DNA of 8,554 bases from Alphaproteobacteria bacterium (GTDB lineage: Bacteria > Pseudomonadota > Alphaproteobacteria > Reyranellales > Reyranellaceae): NCBI GenBank assembly GCA_005884705.1, contig VBAF01000158.1, forward strand, positions 1 through 8,554, read 5' to 3'. The translations under genes and the position numbers were made by a program. Positions 1 to 6,969 of this stretch are shown here, in pieces (the first letter of the stretch is position 1; every line of letters begins with the position of its first letter). The notes below the pieces were generated by a model. That model did no database searches. It was not told the origin of the DNA and worked only from the letters and a program-made list of their open reading frames with translations.

Positions 1-224
1 ACCTGCACCGAGGCCGCCGCCGGGCTGCTGGCCGAGACCAGTCGGTCGATCGTCGTGCCCTTGTTGGTGATGGTGAGGAAGCCGCCGCCGGTCGGCGCCG
101 TCGGCGGCGTGGCGCGCGCCCAGGGATGGCCGATCTCGAGCGAGCCGAGCTTGTAGCTGTGCGCAAGGGCGGCGCCGCTCCAGGCGAGGATCAGCACTGA
201 CAGGGCAAGGAGGAAACGGGTCAT
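1..224 (-). CDS. Copper chaperone PCu(A)C family protein (3' end outside window)
   Basis: PCu(A)C proteins are periplasmic Cu(I) carriers that supply copper to cytochrome oxidase assembly or help copper uptake and resistance. Only the first 74 codons are present. Seen: a signal peptide at residues 1-21 (hydrophobic core LLALSVLILAW, likely cleavage after ALA, before His22), then the family's first strand and loop, with GHPWARATPP at residues 32-41 followed by GGGFLTITNKG (46-56), the typical PCu(A)C start 'I..PWARA.P......G.....N.G'. The copper-binding His/Met ligands normally follow shortly after the point where the window ends, so they cannot be checked. The ATG is supported by AGGAG (minus strand, 237-233) eight bases upstream. 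The stop codon of the receptor gene upstream overlaps this ribosome binding site, leaving an 11-bp gap, so the two are almost certainly cotranscribed and translationally coupled. The family assignment is from recognised sequence pattern. Confidence 0.88.
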   Translation of the reverse strand, partial: MTRFLLALSVLILAWSGAALAHSYKLGSLEIGHPWARATPPTAPTGGGFLTITNKGTTIDRLVSASSPAAASVQ

Positions 225-232
225 GACGGGCA

Positions 233-237
233 CTCCT
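233..237 (-). promoter_or_regulatory. Ribosome binding site of the PCu(A)C gene, joined to the receptor stop codon
   Basis: On the minus strand AGGAG lies eight bases before the ATG at 224. The TAG stop of the TonB-dependent receptor (238-236) overlaps it by two bases, which suggests that ribosomes finishing the receptor help start the chaperone. Confidence 0.7.
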
Positions 238-2521
238 ACAGCTTGAGCTTGAGGCTGGCCACGAAGGTGCGGCCGGGGAAGGGGTGGAACAGGAAATATT
301 TCGAATCGGTGAGGTTATCGACGCCGATGTCGGCGGCGACCGACTTGTCCAGCTGGTAGCGGACGTGCGCGTCGAGCACGAAGAAGGGATCGAACGAGCC
401 CTGCACGCCGTTGACGTAGTCGCTGTTGTCGAGGGTCGAATACATCTTGCCCTGCCAGCGCGCCGAGGCGGCGAAGGCAAGGTTCTCGTTCGGCCGCCAG
501 ATCGCCTGCGCCGTGTCGCGCCATTGCGGCACGTACGGCGCCCACATGCCCTCCGAGGAGGATCCGGTAGCGCTCTGGAAGCCCGGGTTGGAGAGGATCT
601 TGGAATCGACGTAGGTCAGGCTGTTGCTGAGCGTCAGGCCTGGCACGAAGGCATCCTTAAGCTCGCCGACCAGTTCGACGCCGCGGTTGCGGACCAGGCC
701 GACATTCTGCCAGGTCGAGGTGAAGACGTTGTTGATGAGCTGCGTCTGCTGGATCAGCGCGTTCGAGGTGTCCTCCTCGAACAGCGTGAACCTGAGCCGA
801 GAGTTCCTGTCCTGCCGCTCGACGGTGAACTCGAAGGATAGGGCCTGCTCCGGCTGCAGGTACGGGTTGGGGATGGCGAAGGTCGGGCCGGTCGAGACGA
901 TCTGGTAGAGCTCGCCTACCGTCGGATAGCGCCAGGCCTGGCCGAAGGAGAACTTGGTGCTCCACTGGCTGTCGATCTGCCACCACAGCGAGGCCTTGGG
1001 CGAGAAATTGGCCGACGACAATTCCGGCTGCGCCGATGCGAGCGCGCCGGCGACATTGAAGCCGTCATAGGCGCGCCAGCTCTCGCCACGGCCGCCCAGG
1101 GTGAGCTTCCAGGCCGGCGCGAATCGCCAGGCCTCCTGCAGCCATATCGCCCAGGTCTCGGTCTTGCCGCGGCCGTAGGTCGAGACGGTGTTGTTGCCGT
1201 TGTCCGGCGAGGTCAGCCAATTGGGGGCGTTCCAGGTCGGGTTTTCGAGCTTGTACTGGTCGTGATGCAGGCCGGCGCTCAGCTCGTGATTGCCTTCGAT
1301 GCCGGTCGGCCGCCAGACCGCCTTGAGGTCCTGCGTCATCCAGCCGGTGCCGTCCATGCGGGCGATCAGGCCGTTGGTCGTGAAGGTAGTGCCCGCGGTC
1401 ACGCCGGCCGGGCTGCGCTGCAGGCTCTGCAGATAGTCGTAGCGGGTGGCGACCAGCTCCCAGTCCCAGTTGCCGCCGGTGTCGGTCTTGAGCGACAGCG
1501 CATGCATCAGGTGCTGCTCGTTGAGATTGTAGGTGTTGTTGGCGAAACCCGGGATGCCGCCGAAGGTCGGTGTGCCGTTGGCCGTGGTGAGATAGCTCTG
1601 CACGGTCGAGAAGGTTGAATTGTCCCAGAAGCCGATCGTATAGCTGGCGCGCAGCCAGTCGGTGACGTCGACCGCGAGCTTGAGCTTGTAATTGTCCATG
1701 ATGCTGTGCAGCAGCCCACCGGCGCCGGCCACGTTGCCTGGCGTGCCGGTCTTGGTGAGTGCTGGGATGGTGCCCTGCGTGCCGGCCGGGAAGGCGGCGC
1801 CGTTGGTGATGAAGGCGAGCGGCTGGCTGAAGCTCTCCTCGCGGTTGGCAGCGAGGAAGAAGGAGAGCCGGCCGACCTTGCTGCCGATCGTGCCGGCGGT
1901 GTTGGAAGTGAGATAGCTGCCGAACGTGTTGTAGTAGCCGAAGGTCTGCAGCGCCTCGGTCTGCTTCAGGGTCGCCTCGAGTTGCTCGGGCATGCGGGTG
2001 GTGATCAGCAGCACGCCGCCGATCGAGTTGCCGGGCCAGGCGGCGGCGAAGGGACCGTAGAGCATGTCGAGGCCCTTGATCTCCTCGGGCGAGACGAGGC
2101 CCCAACGCGGCGCGCCATTGGTGTTGTTGTTGGAGATCAGCGCCGAGATCGGGATGTCGTCGACATAGACGAGGGTGCGCGCGCTGGAATTGATGCCCCA
2201 GGTGCGCGTCGCCAAGGTCGGCTGCGTGTCGCCGTAGTTGCGTTTGCGCAACAGCAGGCTCGGCAGGTATTTCACCGCGTCGCCGCTGTCGATGATGTTG
2301 GTCGTGTCCTCGATCTTACGCTGATCGGTGCTCTCGATGGTCTGCGGCGGCGCGTAGCGATCGATCTGCGGCGACACCGGCGGCGTCTGCGGTCCGGGCG
2401 CCGGCGCCGTCACCGTGACGGTCGGCATCTGCTGGGCGGGGGACGTTTGGGCGTGCGCCGCCATCGGGCCTGCGGACAGGCCCGCGAAGGCGGCAAGCAG
2501 CGCCGCGCGGGAAAAAGACAT
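236..2521 (-). CDS. TonB-dependent outer-membrane receptor, probably for a metal or metal complex
   Basis: This is an outer-membrane beta-barrel with an N-terminal plug that imports ligands using energy from TonB-ExbB-ExbD. The chosen start gives 761 residues, normal for the family. Seen: Sec signal peptide at residues 1-24 (cleavage after AHA), a TonB-box-like MPTVTVTA at about 32-39, a proline-rich linker to about 60, a plug domain with DAVKYLPSLLLRKR and later LVYVDDIPI and GLDMLYGPFAAAWPGNSIGGVLLI, then a long barrel of alternating strands ending FPGRTFVASLKLKL. The start at 2521 is preferred over the in-frame GTG at 2545 and ATG at 2536 because AAGGAG sits six bases upstream of it and the signal peptide then begins properly. 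The gene lies between a DUF2946-like gene and a PCu(A)C gene, so copper or another metal is the likely cargo; this is inference from neighbours. The N-terminus shows no extra signalling domain of the FecA type. Confidence 0.93.
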   Translation of the reverse strand: MSFSRAALLAAFAGLSAGPMAAHAQTSPAQQMPTVTVTAPAPGPQTPPVSPQIDRYAPPQTIESTDQRKIEDTTNIIDSGDAVKYLPSLLLRKRNYGDTQPTLATRTWGINSSARTLVYVDDIPISALISNNNTNGAPRWGLVSPEEIKGLDMLYGPFAAAWPGNSIGGVLLITTRMPEQLEATLKQTEALQTFGYYNTFGSYLTSNTAGTIGSKVGRLSFFLAANREESFSQPLAFITNGAAFPAGTQGTIPALTKTGTPGNVAGAGGLLHSIMDNYKLKLAVDVTDWLRASYTIGFWDNSTFSTVQSYLTTANGTPTFGGIPGFANNTYNLNEQHLMHALSLKTDTGGNWDWELVATRYDYLQSLQRSPAGVTAGTTFTTNGLIARMDGTGWMTQDLKAVWRPTGIEGNHELSAGLHHDQYKLENPTWNAPNWLTSPDNGNNTVSTYGRGKTETWAIWLQEAWRFAPAWKLTLGGRGESWRAYDGFNVAGALASAQPELSSANFSPKASLWWQIDSQWSTKFSFGQAWRYPTVGELYQIVSTGPTFAIPNPYLQPEQALSFEFTVERQDRNSRLRFTLFEEDTSNALIQQTQLINNVFTSTWQNVGLVRNRGVELVGELKDAFVPGLTLSNSLTYVDSKILSNPGFQSATGSSSEGMWAPYVPQWRDTAQAIWRPNENLAFAASARWQGKMYSTLDNSDYVNGVQGSFDPFFVLDAHVRYQLDKSVAADIGVDNLTDSKYFLFHPFPGRTFVASLKLKL

Positions 2522-2527
2522 GGACTG

Positions 2528-2533
2528 CTCCTT
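2528..2533 (-). promoter_or_regulatory. Ribosome binding site that fixes the receptor start
   Basis: AAGGAG on the minus strand, six bases before the ATG at 2521. The longer candidates at 2545 (GTG) and 2536 (ATG) have no comparable site at the right distance. Confidence 0.75.
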
Positions 2534-2554
2534 CATCGGACTCACGGGACGTGG

Positions 2555-2944
2555 TCAGACGAAGGACGGAGGACCTCGTGGTTGGTGCGGGCCGTCGCGG
2601 ATGCCGCCGGCAGCCGACAGGTCGATCGGCTGAAGCGGCTGGACCGTCGCAGATGACGGCTCGATCGCAATCGAAACGGCTGCCGGCGCGGCGAAGCAAG
2701 TGGCGTGCGCCAGTCCCAGGCAGCATTCATGTTTGCCGTTGTCGGGCGACAGCGGCGGCGGGGCGTCCTGGCGCGACTCGGATGCGGCCGCCGCGCTGCA
2801 GAAGACGTTCCACAGCGTCGACGGCGACCCGTCGCGCATCAGCGCGGCATGCGCGAGCGGTTGCAGGAAATTGACGGTGATCGCAAACAGCGCCGCGGCG
2901 AGGGCCGTGGCGCGCCAACCCGACCGGTGGCGGCGATCGCTCAT
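2555..2944 (-). CDS. DUF2946-like small secreted or membrane-anchored protein, possible metal binder
   Basis: A 129-residue protein of unknown function. Seen: a basic start (MSDRRHRSGWR), one hydrophobic segment at about 12-33 ending PLAHA, which can act as a signal peptide or a membrane anchor, then a soluble part with Cys49, His72, Cys74, Cys75, His80 and Cys83 (KHECCLGLAHATC) and a short RGPP motif close to the C-terminus (123-126). The Cys pair, the overall size and the terminal RGPP resemble DUF2946 proteins, which are often found beside TonB-dependent receptors and copper genes. The assignment is from memory of the family and is tentative. No good Shine-Dalgarno sequence precedes the ATG at 2944, but the stop of the dehydrogenase gene is only 9 bp upstream, so coupled translation is possible. 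The receptor gene begins 33 bp downstream. The clustered Cys/His residues fit a metal-related periplasmic role, which is inference. Confidence 0.72.
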   Translation of the reverse strand: MSDRRHRSGWRATALAAALFAITVNFLQPLAHAALMRDGSPSTLWNVFCSAAAASESRQDAPPPLSPDNGKHECCLGLAHATCFAAPAAVSIAIEPSSATVQPLQPIDLSAAGGIRDGPHQPRGPPSFV

Positions 2945-2953
2945 GCGGTCAAT

Positions 2954-3721
2954 CTAGACCGCCGTCCAGCCGCCGTCGACCACCAGCTCGGCGCCGGTGA
3001 TGTACGAGGATTCGTCCGAGGCGAGGAACAGGATGGCGTGGGCCACCTCGTCGACCTCGCCGGCGCGGCCGAGCGGCACGCCCTTCAGCGTCTTGGCGCG
3101 CATCACCGGGTCGGCGGTGCGGCCGGAGGTGCGCATCGGCGGCATCAGCCCGGGATGGACCGAGTTCACGCGGATATTGTCGCGGCCGTGCTGTGCCGCC
3201 CCGGCCTTGGTGATCATGCGGACCGCGCCCTTCGAGGCGTTGTAGCCGACATGGATATAGCCCTGGCCGACGATGCCGGAGACCGAGGAGAGATTGATCA
3301 CCGAGCCTCCCTTCTTCCCTTGGGTCGCGCGCTTCTTCATCGCCGGGATGCCGTGCTTCATGCCCAGGAACACGCCGGTGGCGTTGATCCCCATCAACCG
3401 GTTCCAGGCGGCGGTGTCGTAGAGATCCTGCTCGGCCGAGCCCGAGATGCCGGCATTGTTGACCAGCACGTCGAGGCCGCCCGCGCTCTTCTCGATCTCG
3501 GCGATTGTCGCTTGCCAGCCAGCCTCGTCGGTGACGTCGAGATGGAGATAGCGAGCCTTGCCCTGCGCCTTCTTGATGCTGTCGACGACGTCGGCGCCTT
3601 CCTTGTCGAGCAGGTCGGCAACGAACACCGTGGCGCCCTCGCGACCGAACAGTCGTGCGGTCGCCGCTCCCATGCCGCTCGCCGCGCCGGTGATCAGCGC
3701 GACCTTGTCCTTCATGCGCAT
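2954..3721 (-). CDS. Short-chain dehydrogenase/reductase (classical SDR), probably NAD-dependent
   Basis: A 255-residue oxidoreductase of the classical SDR type, cytosolic, acting on an unknown alcohol or carbonyl substrate. Seen: Rossmann glycine motif TGAASGMG (11-18), Asp36 at the end of the second strand (VADL), which favours NAD(H) over NADP(H), LDVTD (61-65), NNAG (88-91), Asn113, SSVSG (145-149), the active-site YNASK (Tyr160, Lys164), the VNSVHPG loop (185-191) and the terminal VDGGW. Ser146 is 14 residues before Tyr160 where 13 is usual, so the loop carries one extra residue or Ser148 plays the part. The start at 3721 is chosen because GGAGGG lies seven bases upstream; the ATG at 3715 would also be in frame. 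The reading frame stays open far upstream, across the complement of the binding-protein gene, but that extension is not coding. It follows the SMR exporter gene by 23 bp and precedes the DUF2946-like gene by 9 bp. Confidence 0.93.
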   Translation of the reverse strand: MRMKDKVALITGAASGMGAATARLFGREGATVFVADLLDKEGADVVDSIKKAQGKARYLHLDVTDEAGWQATIAEIEKSAGGLDVLVNNAGISGSAEQDLYDTAAWNRLMGINATGVFLGMKHGIPAMKKRATQGKKGGSVINLSSVSGIVGQGYIHVGYNASKGAVRMITKAGAAQHGRDNIRVNSVHPGLMPPMRTSGRTADPVMRAKTLKGVPLGRAGEVDEVAHAILFLASDESSYITGAELVVDGGWTAV

Positions 3722-3728
3722 TGGCGTT

Positions 3729-3734
3729 CCCTCC
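3729..3734 (-). promoter_or_regulatory. Ribosome binding site that fixes the SDR start
   Basis: GGAGGG on the minus strand, seven bases before the ATG at 3721. It rules out the much longer upstream open frame as the real start. Confidence 0.75.
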
Positions 3735-3744
3735 GTTCCTGGTC

Positions 3745-4062
3745 CTAGGCGAGCTTGAGGCCGATGATGCCGGCGACGATCAGCCCGATCGAGGCGATGC
3801 GCATGGCCGATGCGGAATCCCCGAACAGCATCACGCCGGTGACGAAGGCGCCGACCGCGCCGATGCCGGTCCAGACCGCATAGGCGGTGCCCATCGGAAT
3901 GGCCCGCTGCGCCAGCATCAGCAGCGCCCCGCTGACCGCCATGGTCACCACGGCGAAGATCAGCCACCCGGCCTGCGCGCCGTCCGCCGTCCAGCCCTTT
4001 TTCAGGCCGAGCGGCCAGCCGATCTCGAACAGCCCTGCGACGACAAGATACAGCCACGCCAT
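3745..4062 (-). CDS. gdx: SMR-family guanidinium exporter (Gdx/SugE type)
   Basis: Gdx (formerly SugE) proteins are inner-membrane dual-topology dimers that exchange guanidinium ion for protons; members of the Qac branch of the same family export quaternary ammonium compounds. Seen: 105 residues, the same length as E. coli SugE, four hydrophobic helices, the essential Glu13 in the first helix (AGLFEIGWPLGLK), and the family signature GTAYAVWTGIGAVG, followed by the terminal IIGLKLA. The GLFEIGW context and the terminal GLKL match the Gdx subtype better than EmrE/QacE, though the exact substrate is inference. The start at 4062 gives the canonical MAWLYLVVAG beginning; an in-frame ATG ten codons upstream adds a charged tail not usual in the family. 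The Shine-Dalgarno is modest (GGCGGAAG) and lies in a possible stem-loop. It is the first gene of the leftward set and is divergent from the ABC importer. Confidence 0.92.
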   Translation of the reverse strand: MAWLYLVVAGLFEIGWPLGLKKGWTADGAQAGWLIFAVVTMAVSGALLMLAQRAIPMGTAYAVWTGIGAVGAFVTGVMLFGDSASAMRIASIGLIVAGIIGLKLA

Positions 4063-4068
4063 GGTCTT

Positions 4069-4087
4069 CCGCCCTCGTTCCAGGCGG
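4069..4087 (-). promoter_or_regulatory. Potential stem-loop covering the exporter ribosome binding site
   Basis: On the minus strand CCGCC (4087-4083) can pair with GGCGG (4073-4069), with a further T-G pair, leaving a seven-base loop GGAACGA. The 3' arm holds the purine-rich stretch six bases before the exporter ATG, so folding could hide the ribosome binding site. A GC-rich genome yields short stems often, so this is only a candidate. Confidence 0.35.
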
Positions 4088-4094
4088 GGCATCG

Positions 4095-4123
4095 TTGACT
4101 GCGGCGTGCCGGCCTGTTCTCAT
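4095..4123 (+). promoter_or_regulatory. Putative sigma-70 promoter for the ABC importer operon
   Basis: TTGACT (4095-4100, five of six matches to the -35 consensus), a 17-base spacer, and TCTCAT (4118-4123, four of six matches to TATAAT). It would start transcripts at about 4130, some 60 bases before the binding-protein ATG. Spacing and position are good, but this is one match in a short region and no expression data are available. Confidence 0.5.
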
Positions 4124-4137
4124 CGAGGATTGCACGC

Positions 4138-4149
4138 ATCTTGCAAGAT
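4138..4149. promoter_or_regulatory. Perfect 12-bp palindrome, possible operator
   Basis: ATCTTGCAAGAT is a perfect inverted repeat just downstream of the predicted start point of the importer operon and between the two divergent gene sets. A repressor bound here could block the rightward transcript. No regulator gene is present in the window and I do not recognise the site as belonging to a named family. Confidence 0.4.
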
Positions 4150-4177
4150 AGCGAGAGCGCCCGAAGGGATGGCCAAG

Positions 4178-4183
4178 AAGGGG
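4178..4183 (+). promoter_or_regulatory. Ribosome binding site that fixes the binding-protein start
   Basis: AAGGGG six bases before the ATG at 4190. The in-frame ATG at 4169 has its purine run directly against the start codon, which is too close, so 4190 is preferred. Confidence 0.65.
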
Positions 4184-4189
4184 TATGCT

Positions 4190-5980
4190 ATGAACGAGCG
4201 TGAATTGCGGGGTCTGATCGACAGCGTCAAGACCGGCCGCCTGTCCCGGCGTGGGTTCGTGCGGCGCATGTTGGCGGTTGGGTTGACCGCGCCGATGGCG
4301 ACCCAGCTGCTGGCGATCTCCGGCGTGGCGATGGCCCAGTCGCCGTCGACCTACAAGCCGACCAAGCGCGGCGGCGGCGGCCACCTCAAGGTGCTGTGGT
4401 GGCAGGGGGCCACCCTGCTCAATCCGCATTTCGCGGTCGGCACCAAGGACCAGGACGGCTCGCGCTTCTTCTATGAGCCGCTGGCCGGCTGGGATGCCAA
4501 CGGCAACCTCAAGCCGGTGCTGGCGGAGTCGATCCCGGGCCGCGAGGACGGCACCTTGGCGGCCGACGGCAAGTCGGTGACCTGGAAGCTCAGGAAGGGC
4601 GTCACTTGGCACGACGGCAAGCCGTTCACCGCCGACGACGTGGTCTTCAACTGGGAATATGCCCGCGACCCGGCCGCGGCGGCAACCACCAGCGCCACCT
4701 ACAAGGACGTAAAGGTGGAGAAGGTCGACGACCACACCGTCAAGGTGCTGTTCGACCAGCCGACGCCGTTCTGGGCGCTCGCCTTCGTCGGCGCGCAGGG
4801 CATGATCATTCCCAAGCACCTCTATGCCGACTACATGGGCGCCAAGTCGCGCGACGCGCCGGCCAACCTCAAGCCGGTCGGCACCGGGCCGTACATGTTC
4901 AAGGACTTCAAGCCGGGCGACATGGTCCAGGGCGTGATCAATCCCAAGTACTATATGGAGAACCGGCCCTACTTCGACAGCTTCGAGATGAAGGGCGGCG
5001 GCGACGCGGTGTCGGCTGCGCGCGCGGTGCTGCAGACCGGCGAGTACGACTTCGCCTGGAACATGCAGGTCGAGGACGAGATCCTGCTGCGCCTCGAAAA
5101 GGGCGGCAAGGGCAAGGTCTCGATCTCGCCTGGCGGCAACATCGAGCACATCCAGCTCAACACCACGGATCCGTGGACCGAGGTCGACGGCGAGCGCGCC
5201 AGGCTCGGCACCAAGCATCCCACCCTCAGCGATCCGGCGGTGCGCGAGGCCCTGACCCTGCTGGTCGACAAGGACTCGGTCGAGAAATACATCTACGGCC
5301 GCACCGGCAATGCCACGGCGAACTTCGTCAACAACCCGGAGAAGTTCCGCTCGAAGAACACCAAGTTCGAGTTCAACGTCGACAAGGCCAACGCCGTGCT
5401 CGACAAGGCGGGCTGGAACAAGGGCGGCGACGGTATCCGCGAGAAGGACGGCAAGAAGCTGAAATTCGTCTACCAGACCTCGATCAACCAGCCGCGGCAG
5501 AAGACCCAGGCGATCGTAAAGCAGGCCTGCCAGAAGGCCGGCATCGACATCGAGGTCAAGGCGGTGACGGCGTCGGTGTTCTTCTCGTCCGACGTGGCGA
5601 ATCCGGACACCTACACCAAGTTCTACTGCGACCTGCAGATGTACACGACGACCATGACACAGCCCGATCCCGAGCTGTTCATGAAGCAGTGCCTTACCGA
5701 GGAGCAGGCGACCAAGGCCAATAAGTGGCAGGGCCGCAACATCACGCGGTGGTCGAGCAAGGAATACGACGACAACTTCAAGGCCGGCCAAGCCGAACTC
5801 GACCCGGTCAAGCGCGCCGCCATCTTCATCAAGGCCAACGACCTGGTGATCACCAACCAGGTCGTGATCCCGGTGATCGCGCGCCACGCCGTTCAGGCGA
5901 TGACCACCAAGCTGCACGCCAACATGAGCGGCTGGGACAACAACACCTGGGACATCCAGGACTGGTTCAAGGAAGCGTGA
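4190..5980 (+). CDS. ABC transporter substrate-binding protein, family 5 (peptide/nickel type), Tat-exported
   Basis: This is the periplasmic receptor of a DppA/OppA-type importer; it captures the substrate and delivers it to the permease pair encoded downstream. It has 596 residues, at the long end for the family. Seen: a twin-arginine signal peptide with SRRGFV at residues 19-24, a hydrophobic stretch to about 47 and likely cleavage at AMA-Q (after residue 49); the family signature WKLRKGVTWHDGKPFTADDV beginning at Trp132; VGTGPY at 230-235; DPAVREALTLLVDK in the middle; and a C-terminal lobe ending IQDWFKEA. Tat export implies the protein folds before crossing the membrane. The first 20 residues (MNERELRGLIDSVKTGRLSR) are a typical leader of this alphaproteobacterial subgroup. 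The open frame continues upstream without a supported start. The DppB-type permease gene begins 26 bp after its stop. The ligand (peptide, opine, glycoside or metal chelate) cannot be told from sequence. Confidence 0.93.
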   Translation: MNERELRGLIDSVKTGRLSRRGFVRRMLAVGLTAPMATQLLAISGVAMAQSPSTYKPTKRGGGGHLKVLWWQGATLLNPHFAVGTKDQDGSRFFYEPLAGWDANGNLKPVLAESIPGREDGTLAADGKSVTWKLRKGVTWHDGKPFTADDVVFNWEYARDPAAAATTSATYKDVKVEKVDDHTVKVLFDQPTPFWALAFVGAQGMIIPKHLYADYMGAKSRDAPANLKPVGTGPYMFKDFKPGDMVQGVINPKYYMENRPYFDSFEMKGGGDAVSAARAVLQTGEYDFAWNMQVEDEILLRLEKGGKGKVSISPGGNIEHIQLNTTDPWTEVDGERARLGTKHPTLSDPAVREALTLLVDKDSVEKYIYGRTGNATANFVNNPEKFRSKNTKFEFNVDKANAVLDKAGWNKGGDGIREKDGKKLKFVYQTSINQPRQKTQAIVKQACQKAGIDIEVKAVTASVFFSSDVANPDTYTKFYCDLQMYTTTMTQPDPELFMKQCLTEEQATKANKWQGRNITRWSSKEYDDNFKAGQAELDPVKRAAIFIKANDLVITNQVVIPVIARHAVQAMTTKLHANMSGWDNNTWDIQDWFKEA

Positions 5981-6006
5981 CACTGGGCCAGCGATAGGCG
6001 CGCGCA

Positions 6007-6969
6007 GTGTCCCGGCAATACATCATCCGGCGCATCCTGCTGATGATCCCGAGTATCTTCGGGATCAGCGTGGTGCTGTTCTCGGTGCTGGCGCTGGCGC
6101 CTGGCGACCCCTTCAGCGAGCTGGCGGCCAACCCCGCCATCCCGCCGGAGGTGGCGGCGTCGCTGCGCGCCAAGTTCGGGCTCGATGACCCGGTGTGGAC
6201 CCGATACTACCACTGGCTGCTCGCCATGCTGCAGGGCGACTGGGGTTTCTCCTTCGCCAGCCGCATCAACGTCGAGACGCTGATCCTGCAGCGCCTGCCG
6301 ACCACCCTGATCGTGATCGGCGCCGCCCAGCTGCTCGCCATCCTGGTGGCCCTGCCGGTCGGCGTGCTGGCCGGCACGCGGCCCTACTCGATCTTCGACC
6401 AGATCGCCAATACGCTGGCCTTCGTCGGCTTTTCGCTGCCGACCTTCTTCACCGGCCTGCTGCTGATCCTGGTGTTCAGCGTGCAGCTCGACTGGCTGCC
6501 GATGGTCTATCGCACCGACCTCAGCGCAACCGGCTGGCAGTGGTACTGGGAGCAGTTCAAGCAGTCGATCATGCCGATCGCCGTGCTCGGCCTGTTCCAG
6601 GGTGCCTCACTGGTGCGCTACGTGCGCTCGGCGGTGCTCGATGTCGTGCGGCTCGACTACGTCACCACCGCGCGCTCCAAGGGCATCGGTGAGCGCGCCG
6701 TGGTCATCCGCCACATCGTGCGCACCGCGCTGATCCCGGTGGTCACGCTGGTCGCGCTGCAGATGCCGGTGATCTTCGGCGGCGCCTTGGTCACCGAGCA
6801 GATCTTCCGCGTGCCGGGCATCGGCTCGCTGCTGATCTCCGCCATGCAGTCCAACGACACGCCGGTGGTGATGGCCGTCACCTTCGTGCTGTCGTGCCTC
6901 GTCGTCTTCTTCAACTTCATCGCCGATATCCTGTATGGCTGGCTTGACCCCCGTATCTCTTACCGCTGA
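6007..6969 (+). CDS. ABC transporter permease, DppB/OppB type
   Basis: This is one of the two inner-membrane subunits of the importer. It has 320 residues, normal for DppB. Seen: the usual N-terminus SRQYIIRRILLMIPSIFGIS with the first membrane helix, the periplasmic loop with LAPGDPF and LRAKFGLDDP, further helices, and the cytoplasmic EAA loop at about 217-248 (DYVTTARSKGIGERAVVIRH), which docks on the ATPase. It ends ILYGWLDPRISYR, as family members do. The start is GTG at 6007; the only nearby Shine-Dalgarno-like bases are AGG at 5996-5998, so translation may rely partly on coupling to the binding-protein gene 26 bp upstream. The next permease gene overlaps its 3' end by 35 bp in another frame. 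Confidence 0.94.
   Translation: MSRQYIIRRILLMIPSIFGISVVLFSVLALAPGDPFSELAANPAIPPEVAASLRAKFGLDDPVWTRYYHWLLAMLQGDWGFSFASRINVETLILQRLPTTLIVIGAAQLLAILVALPVGVLAGTRPYSIFDQIANTLAFVGFSLPTFFTGLLLILVFSVQLDWLPMVYRTDLSATGWQWYWEQFKQSIMPIAVLGLFQGASLVRYVRSAVLDVVRLDYVTTARSKGIGERAVVIRHIVRTALIPVVTLVALQMPVIFGGALVTEQIFRVPGIGSLLISAMQSNDTPVVMAVTFVLSCLVVFFNFIADILYGWLDPRISYR

Noticed and set aside
2522..2545. Upstream GTG (2545) or ATG (2536) as the receptor start
   Set aside because: Neither has a properly placed ribosome binding site, whereas AAGGAG is six bases before the ATG at 2521 and the signal peptide starts there.
1706..3748. Long plus-strand open frames over the receptor, DUF2946-like and SDR genes
   Set aside because: They are antisense shadows of clear genes, with Arg/Ala-rich low-complexity translations and no domain or ribosome binding site.
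4060..4140. Canonical guanidine-I or guanidine-II riboswitch before the exporter
   Set aside because: The expected ACGR tetraloop hairpins and the ykkC core motifs are not present. Only a loose resemblance remains, reported as a finding rather than as a riboswitch.
3722..5983. A very long minus-strand open frame running upstream from the SDR gene across the complement of the exporter and binding-protein genes
   Set aside because: It lies opposite two well-recognised genes, its translation is rich in Arg, Val, Leu and His with no recognisable domain, and a good ribosome binding site marks the real SDR start at 3721. Stop-poor antisense frames are expected at this GC content.
5981..6006. Terminator or attenuator hairpin between the binding-protein and permease genes
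   Set aside because: The 26-base gap has no inverted repeat of useful length and no T run.
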